From positions 31,792 through 95,791 of the forward strand of contig JASJCB010000042.1 in the NCBI GenBank assembly GCA_030066195.1: DNA of 64,000 nt. The letters are read 5' to 3'. A model generated the notes under the pieces. The model did no database searches. It saw only the letters and a list, made by a program, of their open reading frames with translations, and had not been told where the DNA came from. Shown piece by piece: positions 7,413-16,548 of the stretch (its first letter is position 1; the number at the start of each line of letters is the position of its first letter). The position numbers and the translations under genes were made by a program. This stretch comes from Acidobacteriota bacterium. Its GTDB lineage: Bacteria > Acidobacteriota > Holophagae > Acanthopleuribacterales > Acanthopleuribacteraceae.

Positions 7413-8081
7413 TTAGAGTTGTTTGGGTGATTCCGGTTCCAGTTTCAAGGTCTGATCCGGTTCCTCTCCCTCGGTTTCCACGGGCGGCAATGCCGGTACC
7501 TCGCAACGGGTGACATCCAAGCCGAAGCGTTCCGGGTGCTTGGGAGTAACCGTGGCGAAGTGAGCCATGATCTCGCGGAAATCGGCTTCCATGTTGCCGG
7601 TGGGATGGATCAACTTGTCGACGGTGGCGATTTTACGTCGGTAATCCAAGCGGGACAGTACGATGGGCACCCCCGCTTCCAACGCCACCTGGTAGAAACC
7701 GGTCTTCCATTTGGCGCGATATTGTCGGGTGCCTTCCGGAGCAAGAGCCAGGGTAAGTTGATCGTGATCTTTGAAGAGCTGAACCATGGCTTGAACCAGA
7801 GAGGGCCGCCTTCCTCCCTCTTTTTTCGGCCTGCGGTCAATACCGATGGCGCCCAATCTTTTCAAAAGCGGAGCCAGGGGGGAATTGAGCCATTCCTGCT
7901 TGATACCGTAACGAAACTTGACCTTGAGAATCCTGGATGCGAGCAACATAAAAAAGGCATCCCAGTTACTGGTATGCGGCGCGGCAACGACCACACACCG
8001 GTCCAAAACCCGACGAACATCCTCAGGCACATGATCTCGGCCGATGGTCCATCCCATCAACCGGGCCAATAATTTGTACAT
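7413..8081 (-). CDS. PlsC-like lysophospholipid acyltransferase family protein
   Basis: The 222-aa product carries the acyltransferase signature: PHTSNWDAFF near residue 35 (the HxxxxD catalytic motif, H-TSNW-D), an Arg-rich segment (GAIGIDRRP) and LAPEGTRQ near residue 112. Known relatives acylate lysophosphatidate or related acceptors at the inner membrane in phospholipid synthesis. The C-terminal ~30 residues are acidic/proline-rich and probably disordered. The start ATG has GGGGA upstream. A 12-bp perfect inverted repeat (8096-8122) lies 14 bases before the start, in the leader. The mini-peptide units follow directly. The exact acceptor is not predictable. Confidence 0.8.
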   Translation of the reverse strand: MYKLLARLMGWTIGRDHVPEDVRRVLDRCVVVAAPHTSNWDAFFMLLASRILKVKFRYGIKQEWLNSPLAPLLKRLGAIGIDRRPKKEGGRRPSLVQAMVQLFKDHDQLTLALAPEGTRQYRAKWKTGFYQVALEAGVPIVLSRLDYRRKIATVDKLIHPTGNMEADFREIMAHFATVTPKHPERFGLDVTRCEVPALPPVETEGEEPDQTLKLEPESPKQL

Positions 8082-8095
8082 GCTTCCCCGTTAGG

Positions 8096-8122
8096 AAAAG
8101 AAGGTACAAGGTACCTTCTTTT
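8096..8122. terminator. Perfect 12-bp hairpin with A/T flanks
   Basis: AAAAGAAGGTAC (8096-8107) and GTACCTTCTTTT (8111-8122) pair perfectly around a 3-base loop, giving a terminator-like hairpin on both strands. Because it sits in the leader of the acyltransferase gene, it could be an attenuator for that gene or a terminator for an RNA entering from upstream. Confidence 0.55.
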
Positions 8123-8270
8123 GAGCTGATCGCCCGCGGCGCCGAGACGAAGGCGGTGCTCGTGACTGGCGGACAGGTTGAACATTGGTCTAAAAAACCG
8201 GGTTCATTTCCGGCACACGCTATTTTGCCAGATTTCATATATTTTCTCAAGTAATTGCCGCTCTTCAACA

Positions 8271-8378
8271 GGACTCCGTCAAAGTCAAACATGAGCCGTT
8301 GACAACCCCGATTCTTCCCGGGAAGAATTGAGTCAGTTCGGGGTTGTCAAAGGCTCATATGTGACTTCGACGGAGCCC
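8271..8378. repeat. 108-bp palindromic element (40-bp arms)
   Basis: The left arm (8271-8310) and right arm (8339-8378) are inverted copies matching at about 35 of 40 positions. The centre holds the perfect palindrome ATTCTTCCCGGGAAGAAT (8311-8328). Read outward, each arm contains a Asp-Phe-Asp-Gly stretch (MFDFDGVL on the minus strand, CDFDGAL on the plus strand), reminiscent of the start of HAD hydrolases, but both frames stop soon. It may be a MITE-like or REP-like element, or an inverted duplication of a gene start. Confidence 0.6.
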
Positions 8379-8453
8379 TGATGCACGAGCACTGTTTAAT
8401 GCAGTGAATGGCCGGCCGTGGTAGAATCGCGGTAAAAGGCCGGTGGGAGATTC

Positions 8454-8616
8454 ATGATGAGCGATGATTTAGCGCTCATCCGGGCATTGGAAGCGCAGAT
8501 TGGGAACACGTCATCGACCTGAACAGCCCCTACTTGCTCAACCCAACGGCGCCAAGAAGTACCTGCTCCAATACATCAAAAAACGCCGCGCGGCCAAGCA
8601 AACGAAGGAAAAGTAA
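8454..8616 (+). pseudogene. Degraded short gene remnant
   Basis: The frame opens with MMSDDLALIRALEAQIG, then breaks. The next ~19 codons read sensibly in another frame (EHVIDLNSPYLLNPT), and a third segment ends as KKYLLQYIKKRRAAKQTKEK before TAA at 8614. Three plausible pieces in shifting frames suggest a short gene broken by small indels. No family is recognised. The rest of 8123-8728, apart from this and the palindromic element, shows nothing. Confidence 0.35.
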
Positions 8617-8728
8617 ACCATTGCGATTTACCTCTCCGGCGTGATAAGCCATCATTGTTTCCACCGGTGGGCTAATCGTTCCTGCTATAATTTTCCGCCG
8701 CCGATCTTCCCCTCGCGAGGTTTTTCAG

Positions 8729-10909
8729 ATGAATACCGCCCTTGAATCCATCCATCACACCATTTCCCGGGAACTGTCCGTCAAGCCCCATCAGGTCAAG
8801 GCCGCTGTCGACCTGTTGGACGAGGGCGCAACCGTTCCCTTCATCGCCCGTTACCGCAAAGAATGGACCGGCGGGTTGGACGACACCCAGTTGCGCTCCC
8901 TTCAGGAACGCCTGGTCTACCTGCGCGAGATGGAGGAGCGGCGCGAAACCATCCTGGCTTCCATTGGGGAACAGGGCAAGCTGACCCCTCAACTGGAAAA
9001 ATCGATCCGGGAGGCCGACACCAAAACCCGTCTGGAAGATTTGTACCTGCCGTTTAAACCCAAGCGCCGCACCAAGGCCCAAATCGCCCGCGAGGCAGGC
9101 TTAGGACCCCTGGCCAATCGCCTGTTGCGTCAGCCCCATCTGGACCCGGAAGGCGAGGCCGCCCGTTTCGTCAATCCCGACAAGGGCGTTGCCGATACAA
9201 ACGAGGCCCTGGAAGGAGCCCGCGCCGTGCTGGTGGAGGAATTCGGCGAGGATGCCGACCTGCTGGGCCGTATTCGCGAGCATATCGCTCGCCGGGGTTT
9301 TCTATGCGCCCGTGTTGCCAAGGGCAAACAGGAAGAGGGCAAGACCTATCGCGACTATTTCGATTACAGCGAGAAACTGGCACGTGTTCCCAGCCACCGG
9401 GCGCTGGCCATGCTGCGCGGCCGTAAGGAGGGCATCCTCAAACTGGACGTGGCCGCCGATCACGATCATCTGAATGAACCCAAAAAGCGCACCCGTTGCG
9501 AGGAAATGATCGCCCGCCGTTTCCGCATCAAAAACCACGGGCGCCCGGCAGACTCCTGGCTGGAAAAAACGGTCCAGGTTTCCTGGAAGCAGAAGATCCA
9601 TCCCCACCTGGAAAACGAGGCCGTAGCCGCCGTCCGCGAACGCGCCGAGACCGAGGCGGTCAAGGTCTTCGCCAGAAACCTGGAGGACCTGTTGATGGCG
9701 GCGCCCGCGGGCTCCAAGGCGACTCTGGGACTGGACCCAGGCCTGCGCACGGGAGTGAAGGTCGCCGTGGTCGACGGCACCGGCAAGCTGACGGCTACCG
9801 ACACCATCTACCCGCACAAACCGCGTAACTGGTGGCGCGAGTCCATTAAAACCCTGGTCGAACTCTGCAAACGCCACCAGGTGAAACTGATCGCGATCGG
9901 CAACGGCACGGGCAGCCGCGAGACGGATAAACTGGCGGCCGAACTGATTCAGCGTCACCCGGAGATGGACCTGCAAAAGGTCATGGTCAGCGAGGCCGGC
10001 GCGTCGGTCTATTCGGCCTCGGAATTGGCGGCTCAAGAGTTTCCTGAGTTGGACGTCTCCCTGCGCGGCGCCGTGTCCATTGCGCGCCGGTTACAAGATC
10101 CCCTGGCCGAGTTGGTCAAGATCGACCCTAAATCGATCGGCGTGGGCCAGTACCAGCACGACCTGAACCAGAGCAGCCTGGCCGGGGGTTTAGATGCGGT
10201 GGTGGAAGACTGCGTGAACCGGGTGGGCGTGGACGCCAACACCGCCTCGATCCAATTGTTGACCCGGGTATCGGGTTTGTCCAAAACCCTGGCCGGCAAC
10301 ATCGTCGGCTTTCGCGACAGCAACGGCCGCTTCCGCGACCGCAAGACCTTAATGAAGGTGCCGCGCATGGGCGCCAAATCGTTCGAACAATGCGCTGGTT
10401 TCCTCAGGATCACCGACGGCGTCAACCCTTTGGACGGCTCAGCGGTCCACCCGGAAGCCTATCCGGTGGTGCAACGCATCGCGAGAAACACGGGCAAGGC
10501 CCTGCCGGAACTGATCGGTAATACGGCCCTGTTGAAATCGTTGAAGCCGGCCGATTTCACGGACGATCGCTTCGGCATCCCCACGATCACCGACATTCTG
10601 GCCGAACTGGACAAACCGGGCCGGGACCCGCGCGGCGATTTCCAGACCGCCGCCTTCCGCGAGGGCGTGGAGGAACTGGAGGACTTGGAACCGGGGATGA
10701 CCCTGGAAGGCGTGGTCACCAACGTAACCAACTTCGGGGCATTCGTGGACGTGGGCGTCCACCAGGACGGCCTGGTGCACATCAGCCAACTGGCGAACCA
10801 CTTCGTCCGCGACCCGCACGACGTGGTCAAAGCCGGCGACGTGGTCACGGTGCGCGTCCAAGAGGTAGACCTGGATCGCCGCCGCATCGCCCTGACCATG
10901 AAGCTGTAG
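8729..10909 (+). CDS. tex: Tex-family S1 RNA-binding transcriptional accessory protein
   Basis: The 726-aa product matches full-length Tex. The N-terminal helical domain starts [23 protein letters not shown], with the typical [21 protein letters not shown] YqgF/RNase H-like domain follows ([18 protein letters not shown], about residues 330-450). Next come helix-hairpin-helix segments ([37 protein letters not shown]), and a C-terminal S1 domain with [17 protein letters not shown] near residue 660. Tex binds nucleic acid and associates with transcription in the cytoplasm. GAGG precedes the ATG. It appears monocistronic. Confidence 0.95.
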   Translation: MNTALESIHHTISRELSVKPHQVKAAVDLLDEGATVPFIARYRKEWTGGLDDTQLRSLQERLVYLREMEERRETILASIGEQGKLTPQLEKSIREADTKTRLEDLYLPFKPKRRTKAQIAREAGLGPLANRLLRQPHLDPEGEAARFVNPDKGVADTNEALEGARAVLVEEFGEDADLLGRIREHIARRGFLCARVAKGKQEEGKTYRDYFDYSEKLARVPSHRALAMLRGRKEGILKLDVAADHDHLNEPKKRTRCEEMIARRFRIKNHGRPADSWLEKTVQVSWKQKIHPHLENEAVAAVRERAETEAVKVFARNLEDLLMAAPAGSKATLGLDPGLRTGVKVAVVDGTGKLTATDTIYPHKPRNWWRESIKTLVELCKRHQVKLIAIGNGTGSRETDKLAAELIQRHPEMDLQKVMVSEAGASVYSASELAAQEFPELDVSLRGAVSIARRLQDPLAELVKIDPKSIGVGQYQHDLNQSSLAGGLDAVVEDCVNRVGVDANTASIQLLTRVSGLSKTLAGNIVGFRDSNGRFRDRKTLMKVPRMGAKSFEQCAGFLRITDGVNPLDGSAVHPEAYPVVQRIARNTGKALPELIGNTALLKSLKPADFTDDRFGIPTITDILAELDKPGRDPRGDFQTAAFREGVEELEDLEPGMTLEGVVTNVTNFGAFVDVGVHQDGLVHISQLANHFVRDPHDVVKAGDVVTVRVQEVDLDRRRIALTMKL

Positions 10910-10925
10910 ATGGTGTGTTGTTCCG

Positions 10926-11150
10926 TCAAGCTGAAATTGGTAATTTTCGAGGAAGTTTTCCAACGTTTTCAACTCGTTTTCCACAGGTAGGCATCTCGGG
11001 GTCGAAGTTGGTACCGGAAAGCAGCATAGCCCTCATGATGACCAGTATTTTACGCATGATCGCACACAAGGCCGCCTTTTTGGCTTTACCAGCTCTCACC
11101 AGTCGGTCGAAGGCAATTGAGAACGGATTCTTGGGGACACGTATCGCCGA
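10926..11150 (-). pseudogene. IS110-family transposase C-terminal remnant
   Basis: On the minus strand the frame reads KNPFSIAFDRLVRAGKAKKA, then ALCAIMRKILVIMRAML and NFDPEM. This matches the end of IS110/IS116-type transposases, where 'GKPKKVALVAxMRKLLTILNAM' precedes 'WDP'. Only about 60 residues remain; the catalytic N-terminal part is absent, so the copy is dead. It lies between tex and the acyl-CoA-ligase gene, next to a 19-bp tandem repeat. Confidence 0.6.
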
Positions 11151-11183
11151 AAGGGCAGTCATATGCCGAAAGGACAGTCATAT
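11146..11183. repeat. 19-bp tandem direct repeat
   Basis: GCCGAAAGGGCAGTCATAT at 11146-11164 is followed at once by the same sequence with one change at 11165-11183. It borders the IS110 remnant and may mark an element end or a duplication. Confidence 0.6.
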
Positions 11184-11237
11184 AAAGTACCTCGCGAACC
11201 GCCTTGCCACAGTCCTTGGCAACCCTTGTTTTCCGTT

Positions 11238-12950
11238 TCACGGAAGTCCCGGATTCGTAGACGGTCGGGGCTGTCCCGGGCCGGCCAGGAATTGCCTGAA
11301 AGCTTCTTTTAACTGCGGCGCCGTTACAACGCCCTTGAAATTGCGCGGAATGGGGCCGAAGCGCACGTAATCCGGTTTGGCGCCCTTGCTGATGTCCTTA
11401 CCTTTTAATAGAGTCTCTTCGATCATGGCGCGCGTTTGCTCGTCAACATCCGTCGGAAGCGATACCGTGACGCAGCAGGCGTCCTCGTGTTCGCTGTCTA
11501 CCTTCAGGCCCACCACCGCCAGTTCGAAGGGCGTGTCCGCCGGTTCCAATTTCTTTTGCAACAGGGCGGTCAATTCACTGTTGATCTGGTCGTAGGCGTA
11601 GTTGGAACCGCCGCGAATCATCAGGGTGGACTCGCGGCTCATCCAATAATAATCCAACTCGCCGTCGTATTTGCTGACCAGGGTGAAGCCGATGTCCATC
11701 AATCCGGTGTACCAACCCTCTCGCATCACCCGATCCGTTGCTTCCGGCTGCCTGACGTATCGGCACATCAGGTTGTCCCCGTCGGTGATGACATAGCCGG
11801 GTTCGCCGGGCGGTCGCGGTTCCAGGTAGCCGGGTTTATCGGGATCGATTTCAGCGACGATTTGTACCCGGGTATACGGCGGGTGCGGTCGGCCGATGTA
11901 GTAGCCGGGTCCGCCCCGGTGCGACCAGCCGCGTTCGAAGGCGCGCATGACCGCATCGTGGGGCAGTGTCGGCGAGATGCCCATGACCTGGAGGCAGGTT
12001 TCGGTGGAGCCGAAGCGAACCGTGGGCAATTTTCGAGCGAAATGCATAATGCGTTTGACCGTGGTGGGTCCCACCGGCGCGGAACCGATCAGCAGGGTGA
12101 CTCGGGACAAGGCTTGCTGGAGGCGCGGCAGGGGAACGGGCAGCCTGCCGGCAGTTTCCAAATCGGCCAGGAAGTCGAAATGCCGGGCGACCACGGGTGC
12201 AATGATGGTTTTCAGGTTCCGTTCGGAAATGTCGGTCAATACCCGCCAGTAGTCCGTGCAATAGCGATCGACAAGATGCAGTTCCGCGTGAGGCTCGCGT
12301 ACGGCCCAGTCGCAGGTGGCCGTGGCGTTGGCGTGGTGCAGGGCATTGGCGACCACCAGGGCGAACGGTTTGCCGGGCTGCAGGAAGTCGTTGAAGGTGG
12401 CCTGGTTGGTCACATAACTGCGGTAACGGTGCAGCGCGCCCTTGGGTTGTCCGGTGGTGCCCGAGGTGAAGATGACGATTCGGGGGTCTTCCTCGGTCAA
12501 AGGCAGCGGGTCAACGGGGGCGGCCCGCATCCGGTGTATCTCCGCCGCGTCAATGATGGGGACGTTTGCTTCCAATTCAGCCAATAGTTCTTCACGGAAC
12601 AGATCATCGCGAATGACCAGCTTGCAGTTGGCCAATTGCCGCTTATAGGCTACCCGGTCGGGCGTATCGGCTTCCCAGTTCACTGTCACCGGTACAGTTC
12701 CGGTCATGGCGGCGGCCAGTCGAAAAACCAGGTCCTCCAAACGGTTGGCGCCGAAGCAGTGCAGGTGGCAGTCGCCCTTCTTCAAGCCGTGCTCGCGAAG
12801 CAGCCGTGCGGCGCATAAGGCCAGGTCCCAAACCTGGCCGCGGGTATAGACGGCACGGGTCAGGCGTTTACGGGCATCGGCCCGGTAATAAAAGAGAAAT
12901 GGGGTCGACCTTGCGGTAAAAGCATCCCGATAAATCAAGTCCTGGCGCAC
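11238..12950 (-). CDS. AMP-forming acyl-CoA synthetase/ligase family protein
   Basis: The 570-aa product is an ANL-superfamily enzyme. Such enzymes activate a carboxylate with ATP to an acyl-adenylate and usually transfer it to CoA. The P-loop-like motif IVIFTSGTTGQPKGALHRY lies near residue 160. RFGSTETCLQVMG near residue 315 corresponds to the adenine-binding motif, and WYTGLMDIGFTL near residue 415 to the Y-(x)-TGD motif, here changed to TGLMD. The hinge and catalytic-lysine region follows. The substrate cannot be told. GTG 12950 is supported by GGAG about seven bases upstream. The gene stands alone. Confidence 0.8.
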   Translation of the reverse strand: MRQDLIYRDAFTARSTPFLFYYRADARKRLTRAVYTRGQVWDLALCAARLLREHGLKKGDCHLHCFGANRLEDLVFRLAAAMTGTVPVTVNWEADTPDRVAYKRQLANCKLVIRDDLFREELLAELEANVPIIDAAEIHRMRAAPVDPLPLTEEDPRIVIFTSGTTGQPKGALHRYRSYVTNQATFNDFLQPGKPFALVVANALHHANATATCDWAVREPHAELHLVDRYCTDYWRVLTDISERNLKTIIAPVVARHFDFLADLETAGRLPVPLPRLQQALSRVTLLIGSAPVGPTTVKRIMHFARKLPTVRFGSTETCLQVMGISPTLPHDAVMRAFERGWSHRGGPGYYIGRPHPPYTRVQIVAEIDPDKPGYLEPRPPGEPGYVITDGDNLMCRYVRQPEATDRVMREGWYTGLMDIGFTLVSKYDGELDYYWMSRESTLMIRGGSNYAYDQINSELTALLQKKLEPADTPFELAVVGLKVDSEHEDACCVTVSLPTDVDEQTRAMIEETLLKGKDISKGAKPDYVRFGPIPRNFKGVVTAPQLKEAFRQFLAGPGQPRPSTNPGLP

Positions 12951-13223
12951 CGACGACTCCTTTGTTCGAGTATTTTACCCAATGCCGGCCCGGTTTTTTC
13001 CAGTATTGCGCTCCAGAACAATAAAAGGACTCGCCTTTCGCATCGAACGGCTTTCTGTGATCTTTTCCGACAAATCGCCCTAACCTACTGACGTTTATTG
13101 CCGATAATTCCCATTGAGTCTTGCTTCGCGTTATTTTGCGGACACGACCCGCCCGCCTTGCGTACAATCAAAGGGCTTGGCAAGCACACCGTGCCGATGC
13201 GGCTGTCATCATGTTGGAGCGTT

Positions 13224-16091
13224 ATGGGTTCACAATCACCTGCCGTTATACCCGTCGATTTCAATAAACTGCCGGAAGTTACCCAGGATCTTCAATCGGT
13301 AGATAAGCGCAGTTCCAATGCCTACCAGGGCAAGGTCATGGGCATTTCCCAACAGTTGAACAAGTTGGGACGCGGCGTAGTGCGAGAGATCGATATCAAC
13401 GAGTTGCAGGAGCAGATCGGGCACTTGATCTACTACACGGTCAAGCAGTTCGAACACCCCGTACCCTACGATGTCGAACACCTGGCCGATTTGTACAGCC
13501 ACATCAAGAACCCCACTGTCATTGTGCTGCGCCGTATCCGTCGTTACCTGATGGCGGGGCACCGCAAAATTCTGGCTCGATTGGAAGAAGAGCAGGCGCG
13601 CGAACGCCAGATCAATTTTGCCGGGCTGGACCTGAACAACAAAATCAAGATCGGCCTGGAAGAAATGCAGCGTTTCCAGACCATGGCCTCCATCGCCGGC
13701 ACCGTCACCCGCAAGCTGGATATTCTGACCAAGGCGCTGCACGTACCCGCGCGCGCCGGCGATGAATTCCGCCTCCTGGACCGTTTCTTTACCGACCCGC
13801 ACCACCTGCGGCATCGCGAGGCCATGAGCTGGATCGAGTCCTCCATGTTCCAGGGCAACCGCCATGTACTGCGCAAGTTCATCGGCAAGGGCCGCACCAT
13901 GTTGCAGCAGAAGAGCAACGAGATTTTCGCCACCATGGAACGGCTCTCCGGCATTCCCTTCGATCGCGATACCGAAAGACTGGGCACCGGCTTCAACTGG
14001 TTCTCGTTAGGCACGCCCCTCCGGCGCGGCGAAGACTTCGTGCGCATCTTCGAGAACGAGGAACGCATCGAGAACCAGATCAAGCGGCTCACCTTCTTCA
14101 TGGTGCGCAGCACCTGGGACGCCGACTTCTACCGCAAGCAATTGGAAGAGAAATACTATCCCAGCCAACGGGATCGCCAGGAGAATTGCACCAAACTGGC
14201 GCGGCTGTACATGGAAGTGGAACAGCGCATCAACGAAAGCACCAATCCCGAGGGCGAGGTACAGACCGCAATCGCTACCGATATCGCCAACGAGTTGTTG
14301 AATGAGCAGGAGGCCGAGGCCGCGCGCGAGTGGGTGGTGACCAACAAGGCCAAACTGCAAGAACTGAAGCTGGAAATTTTCGGTATCATGCGCGACACCA
14401 AGGCACTGCACCCGGAAGTAGCGCTGCCGGAACAAATCGAAGATCTTCTTTCAATGGAAGGCGAGGGTGCCGCTCGCTTGGGCCGAACCGGTCTGCCGAA
14501 GATTACCATCATGGACCTGCACCAGGCAGTGGAAGCCCTGGAAGAGCGCCTGGTCCTGCCCGACGGCAGCCTGCTGGCCGATTTGATCCGTCTGCGCGGC
14601 GAGGTCATGGCGCGCAAGGATCAGATGAACCACATCGACTTCCAACGCCAGGTCCGCGATGCCTGTGACAGCTTCAAGGAATACGAAGATCGCCTGATGG
14701 AGTACAGCAAGGTGGAAACCAGACTGGACGAAATGCAGGTGAAGCTGGACCACTGGATCCTGGACGCCTACCGCGACATCATTTACCAGGATGTAGACGC
14801 GGAAGTCCTGGACAAGGCGTTCGGCATCGTGGTGGACCAGATGCTGCGCGCCATCCGCATGCTGGACTACAGCGTCATCGACGCCGCCATGTTCCGCGAG
14901 TTATTCGACAAAGCCCTGGAGTTGGGGGACGCGGCCAGCCTCGTCCAAATGGATCGCCTGCTGCACGAGGTTCACACGATCCCCCGACAAAACCAGGTTC
15001 TTCCCGCCCTGGCCGATTGGGAGAGCACCCTGGGTAAAAAGGATTTCGAGGCCAAGCAGGAATGGATTTTGGAAAACGAACTGGCCCTGCAGCAGTTGGT
15101 AGACGACGTACGCGCGGAACTGCGCGAACGTATCGGCCGCTCGCCCATTCGCCCGCGCCGCCTGCGTTTCGAAGTCTTCAGCCTGGCCGATTGCTACGCG
15201 GGCAACCTGCGCTCCCTGCTGGAAGGCCTGTTGCGCCTGGCCCCGGTTGTAGCTTCCGATTCGGAGGGCGAGCGTTTGATTGCCAACCTGCAAGCCATCG
15301 AGGCGCAGATCATCGAGGCGCAACGCGTCACCAAGCCGGAAGGCGAGGCCTATGCCAAACTGAAAGAACTGGAGCGCATGAACCTCTTGCCGGACCAGGT
15401 GGTTCAAGACCTTCATGTGGACTTGCGGGAAAACTTCAAGGACCTGGATAAACTGCTGAAGGAAGCCAACGATGGATTGGAACGCGTTCGCGCCCTGCAA
15501 AACCGCTTCGGCGGCGAACACGATACCAGTCATCTCTCGGTCATCATCAATATCCACGACCTGGAGAGCCTGAAGAGCATCTACCACTTCGTCGACAACA
15601 TCACCATGTCCGATGTCAAACGCTTCGGAGTGATCTACAAGCAGAAGAACACGGTGATGGAAGACCTCTACGAACGCGCCTACAACAACGCGGAGGACGT
15701 GCCGGTGGTCATCGCCAAACTGATCGACAAAAAGGCTTACAAGAACTTCAAGGCCAAAAACGTGGTGCCCATCCCGCTCAAAATAGCCATCCTGAAAGAG
15801 ATGCCGGAGATGTTGGAGTTCGAATGCGAACTGTTGATCCGCACGCTGAACCTGGTCAGCGAATCGAAGATACGTGAGAAACTGATCTACCGCGCACTGC
15901 TCAAAATGATGGAGACCGCCAAAAAAGGAACCATGGACCACAAGCGAACCCTGCGCCGCATCTGGGTCAAGTTCCGCAATCAGATCAACGGCTACCAGCC
16001 GAGAAACTTCCAGCAAAACTACCGCAACAACACCCGGGCCCTGATGACGGACGTCAACGATACCGTAGGCCACTCCTTCGACGGCTTGTAA
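13224..16091 (+). CDS. Large helical protein of unknown function (955 aa)
   Basis: No known family is recognised. The product has no signal peptide and no membrane segment. It is almost entirely predicted helix, rich in Glu, Arg and Leu, with coiled-coil-like stretches (for example ILARLEEEQARERQINFAG near 120 and QVKLDHWILDAYRDIIYQDV near 510). It looks like a cytoplasmic scaffold or helical-repeat protein. ATG 13224 is used because GGAG lies four bases upstream; the frame stays open further upstream but without a ribosome site. It is divergent from the ligase gene and followed about 100 bases later by a tRNA gene. Confidence 0.8.
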   Translation: MGSQSPAVIPVDFNKLPEVTQDLQSVDKRSSNAYQGKVMGISQQLNKLGRGVVREIDINELQEQIGHLIYYTVKQFEHPVPYDVEHLADLYSHIKNPTVIVLRRIRRYLMAGHRKILARLEEEQARERQINFAGLDLNNKIKIGLEEMQRFQTMASIAGTVTRKLDILTKALHVPARAGDEFRLLDRFFTDPHHLRHREAMSWIESSMFQGNRHVLRKFIGKGRTMLQQKSNEIFATMERLSGIPFDRDTERLGTGFNWFSLGTPLRRGEDFVRIFENEERIENQIKRLTFFMVRSTWDADFYRKQLEEKYYPSQRDRQENCTKLARLYMEVEQRINESTNPEGEVQTAIATDIANELLNEQEAEAAREWVVTNKAKLQELKLEIFGIMRDTKALHPEVALPEQIEDLLSMEGEGAARLGRTGLPKITIMDLHQAVEALEERLVLPDGSLLADLIRLRGEVMARKDQMNHIDFQRQVRDACDSFKEYEDRLMEYSKVETRLDEMQVKLDHWILDAYRDIIYQDVDAEVLDKAFGIVVDQMLRAIRMLDYSVIDAAMFRELFDKALELGDAASLVQMDRLLHEVHTIPRQNQVLPALADWESTLGKKDFEAKQEWILENELALQQLVDDVRAELRERIGRSPIRPRRLRFEVFSLADCYAGNLRSLLEGLLRLAPVVASDSEGERLIANLQAIEAQIIEAQRVTKPEGEAYAKLKELERMNLLPDQVVQDLHVDLRENFKDLDKLLKEANDGLERVRALQNRFGGEHDTSHLSVIINIHDLESLKSIYHFVDNITMSDVKRFGVIYKQKNTVMEDLYERAYNNAEDVPVVIAKLIDKKAYKNFKAKNVVPIPLKIAILKEMPEMLEFECELLIRTLNLVSESKIREKLIYRALLKMMETAKKGTMDHKRTLRRIWVKFRNQINGYQPRNFQQNYRNNTRALMTDVNDTVGHSFDGL

Positions 16092-16188
16092 GGGAGCCGA
16101 AGGTAGACGCCCGGAACCGCTCACCCCTTTTTATTGAAAAAAATGTTTCCATTCGATGAGGTTTGATAGTAGTATTACGAGCGCTCGT

Positions 16189-16264
16189 GGCGATGTAGCT
16201 CAGGGGTTAGAGCACACGGCTCATAACCGTGGTGTCCGGGGTTCAAATCCCTGCATCGCCACCA
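16189..16264 (+). tRNA. tRNA with CAT anticodon (elongator Met, possibly Ile2)
   Basis: A complete cloverleaf can be drawn. The acceptor stem is GGCGATG/CATCGCC (16189-16195 with 16254-16260). The D-arm is AGCTCAGGGGTTAGAGC. The anticodon arm is CACGG-CTCATAA-CCGTG with CAT at 16222-16224. The T-arm contains GGTTCAAATCC, and the discriminator A plus an encoded CCA follow. It lacks the three G-C pairs typical of initiator tRNA. A lysidine-modified Ile2 tRNA would look alike. Apart from the tRNA and the hairpin at 16343-16368, the 16092-16548 spacer shows no gene. Confidence 0.95.
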
Positions 16265-16342
16265 TTCCCTTTTTCCATGCATCATATCGACCGGAACGTC
16301 TACCTCTCTGTTTCCCGGACGAACCCGGTGGTACCGGGTATA

Positions 16343-16368
16343 ATGGATCGTTAATTTGTACGATCCAT
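16343..16368. other. 9-bp inverted repeat downstream of the tRNA
   Basis: ATGGATCGT (16343-16351) pairs with ACGATCCAT (16360-16368) around an 8-base loop. A TATAAT lies at 16339-16344. It could be an operator for the leucine dehydrogenase gene or a processing/termination hairpin of the tRNA transcript; there is no T-run. Confidence 0.35.
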
Positions 16369-16548
16369 GTAACTGACAAGCGGATTTAACTCCGACATCA
16401 TATCGACGCGGTTCAACGCATGCAAAAGCGAATTACAGATGGAATTTCCCAACGGCCGGCGACCGCGATTTATCTTTGGACTCTGTTTGGATTATCGGAG
16501 GGTTTCGGCCTGTCATCATCCTGAAGCCGCAGTATAAGGAGTGTATCC

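Noticed and set aside
8023..8292. A minus-strand frame starting MFDFDGVL, as in HAD hydrolases
   Set aside because: Only the first eight residues look like HAD; the rest overlaps the acyltransferase gene and has no catalytic motifs. It is noted only as part of the palindromic element.
16189..16264. Initiator tRNA-Met
   Set aside because: The anticodon stem lacks the three consecutive G-C pairs and the first acceptor pair is G-C, both unlike initiator tRNA.
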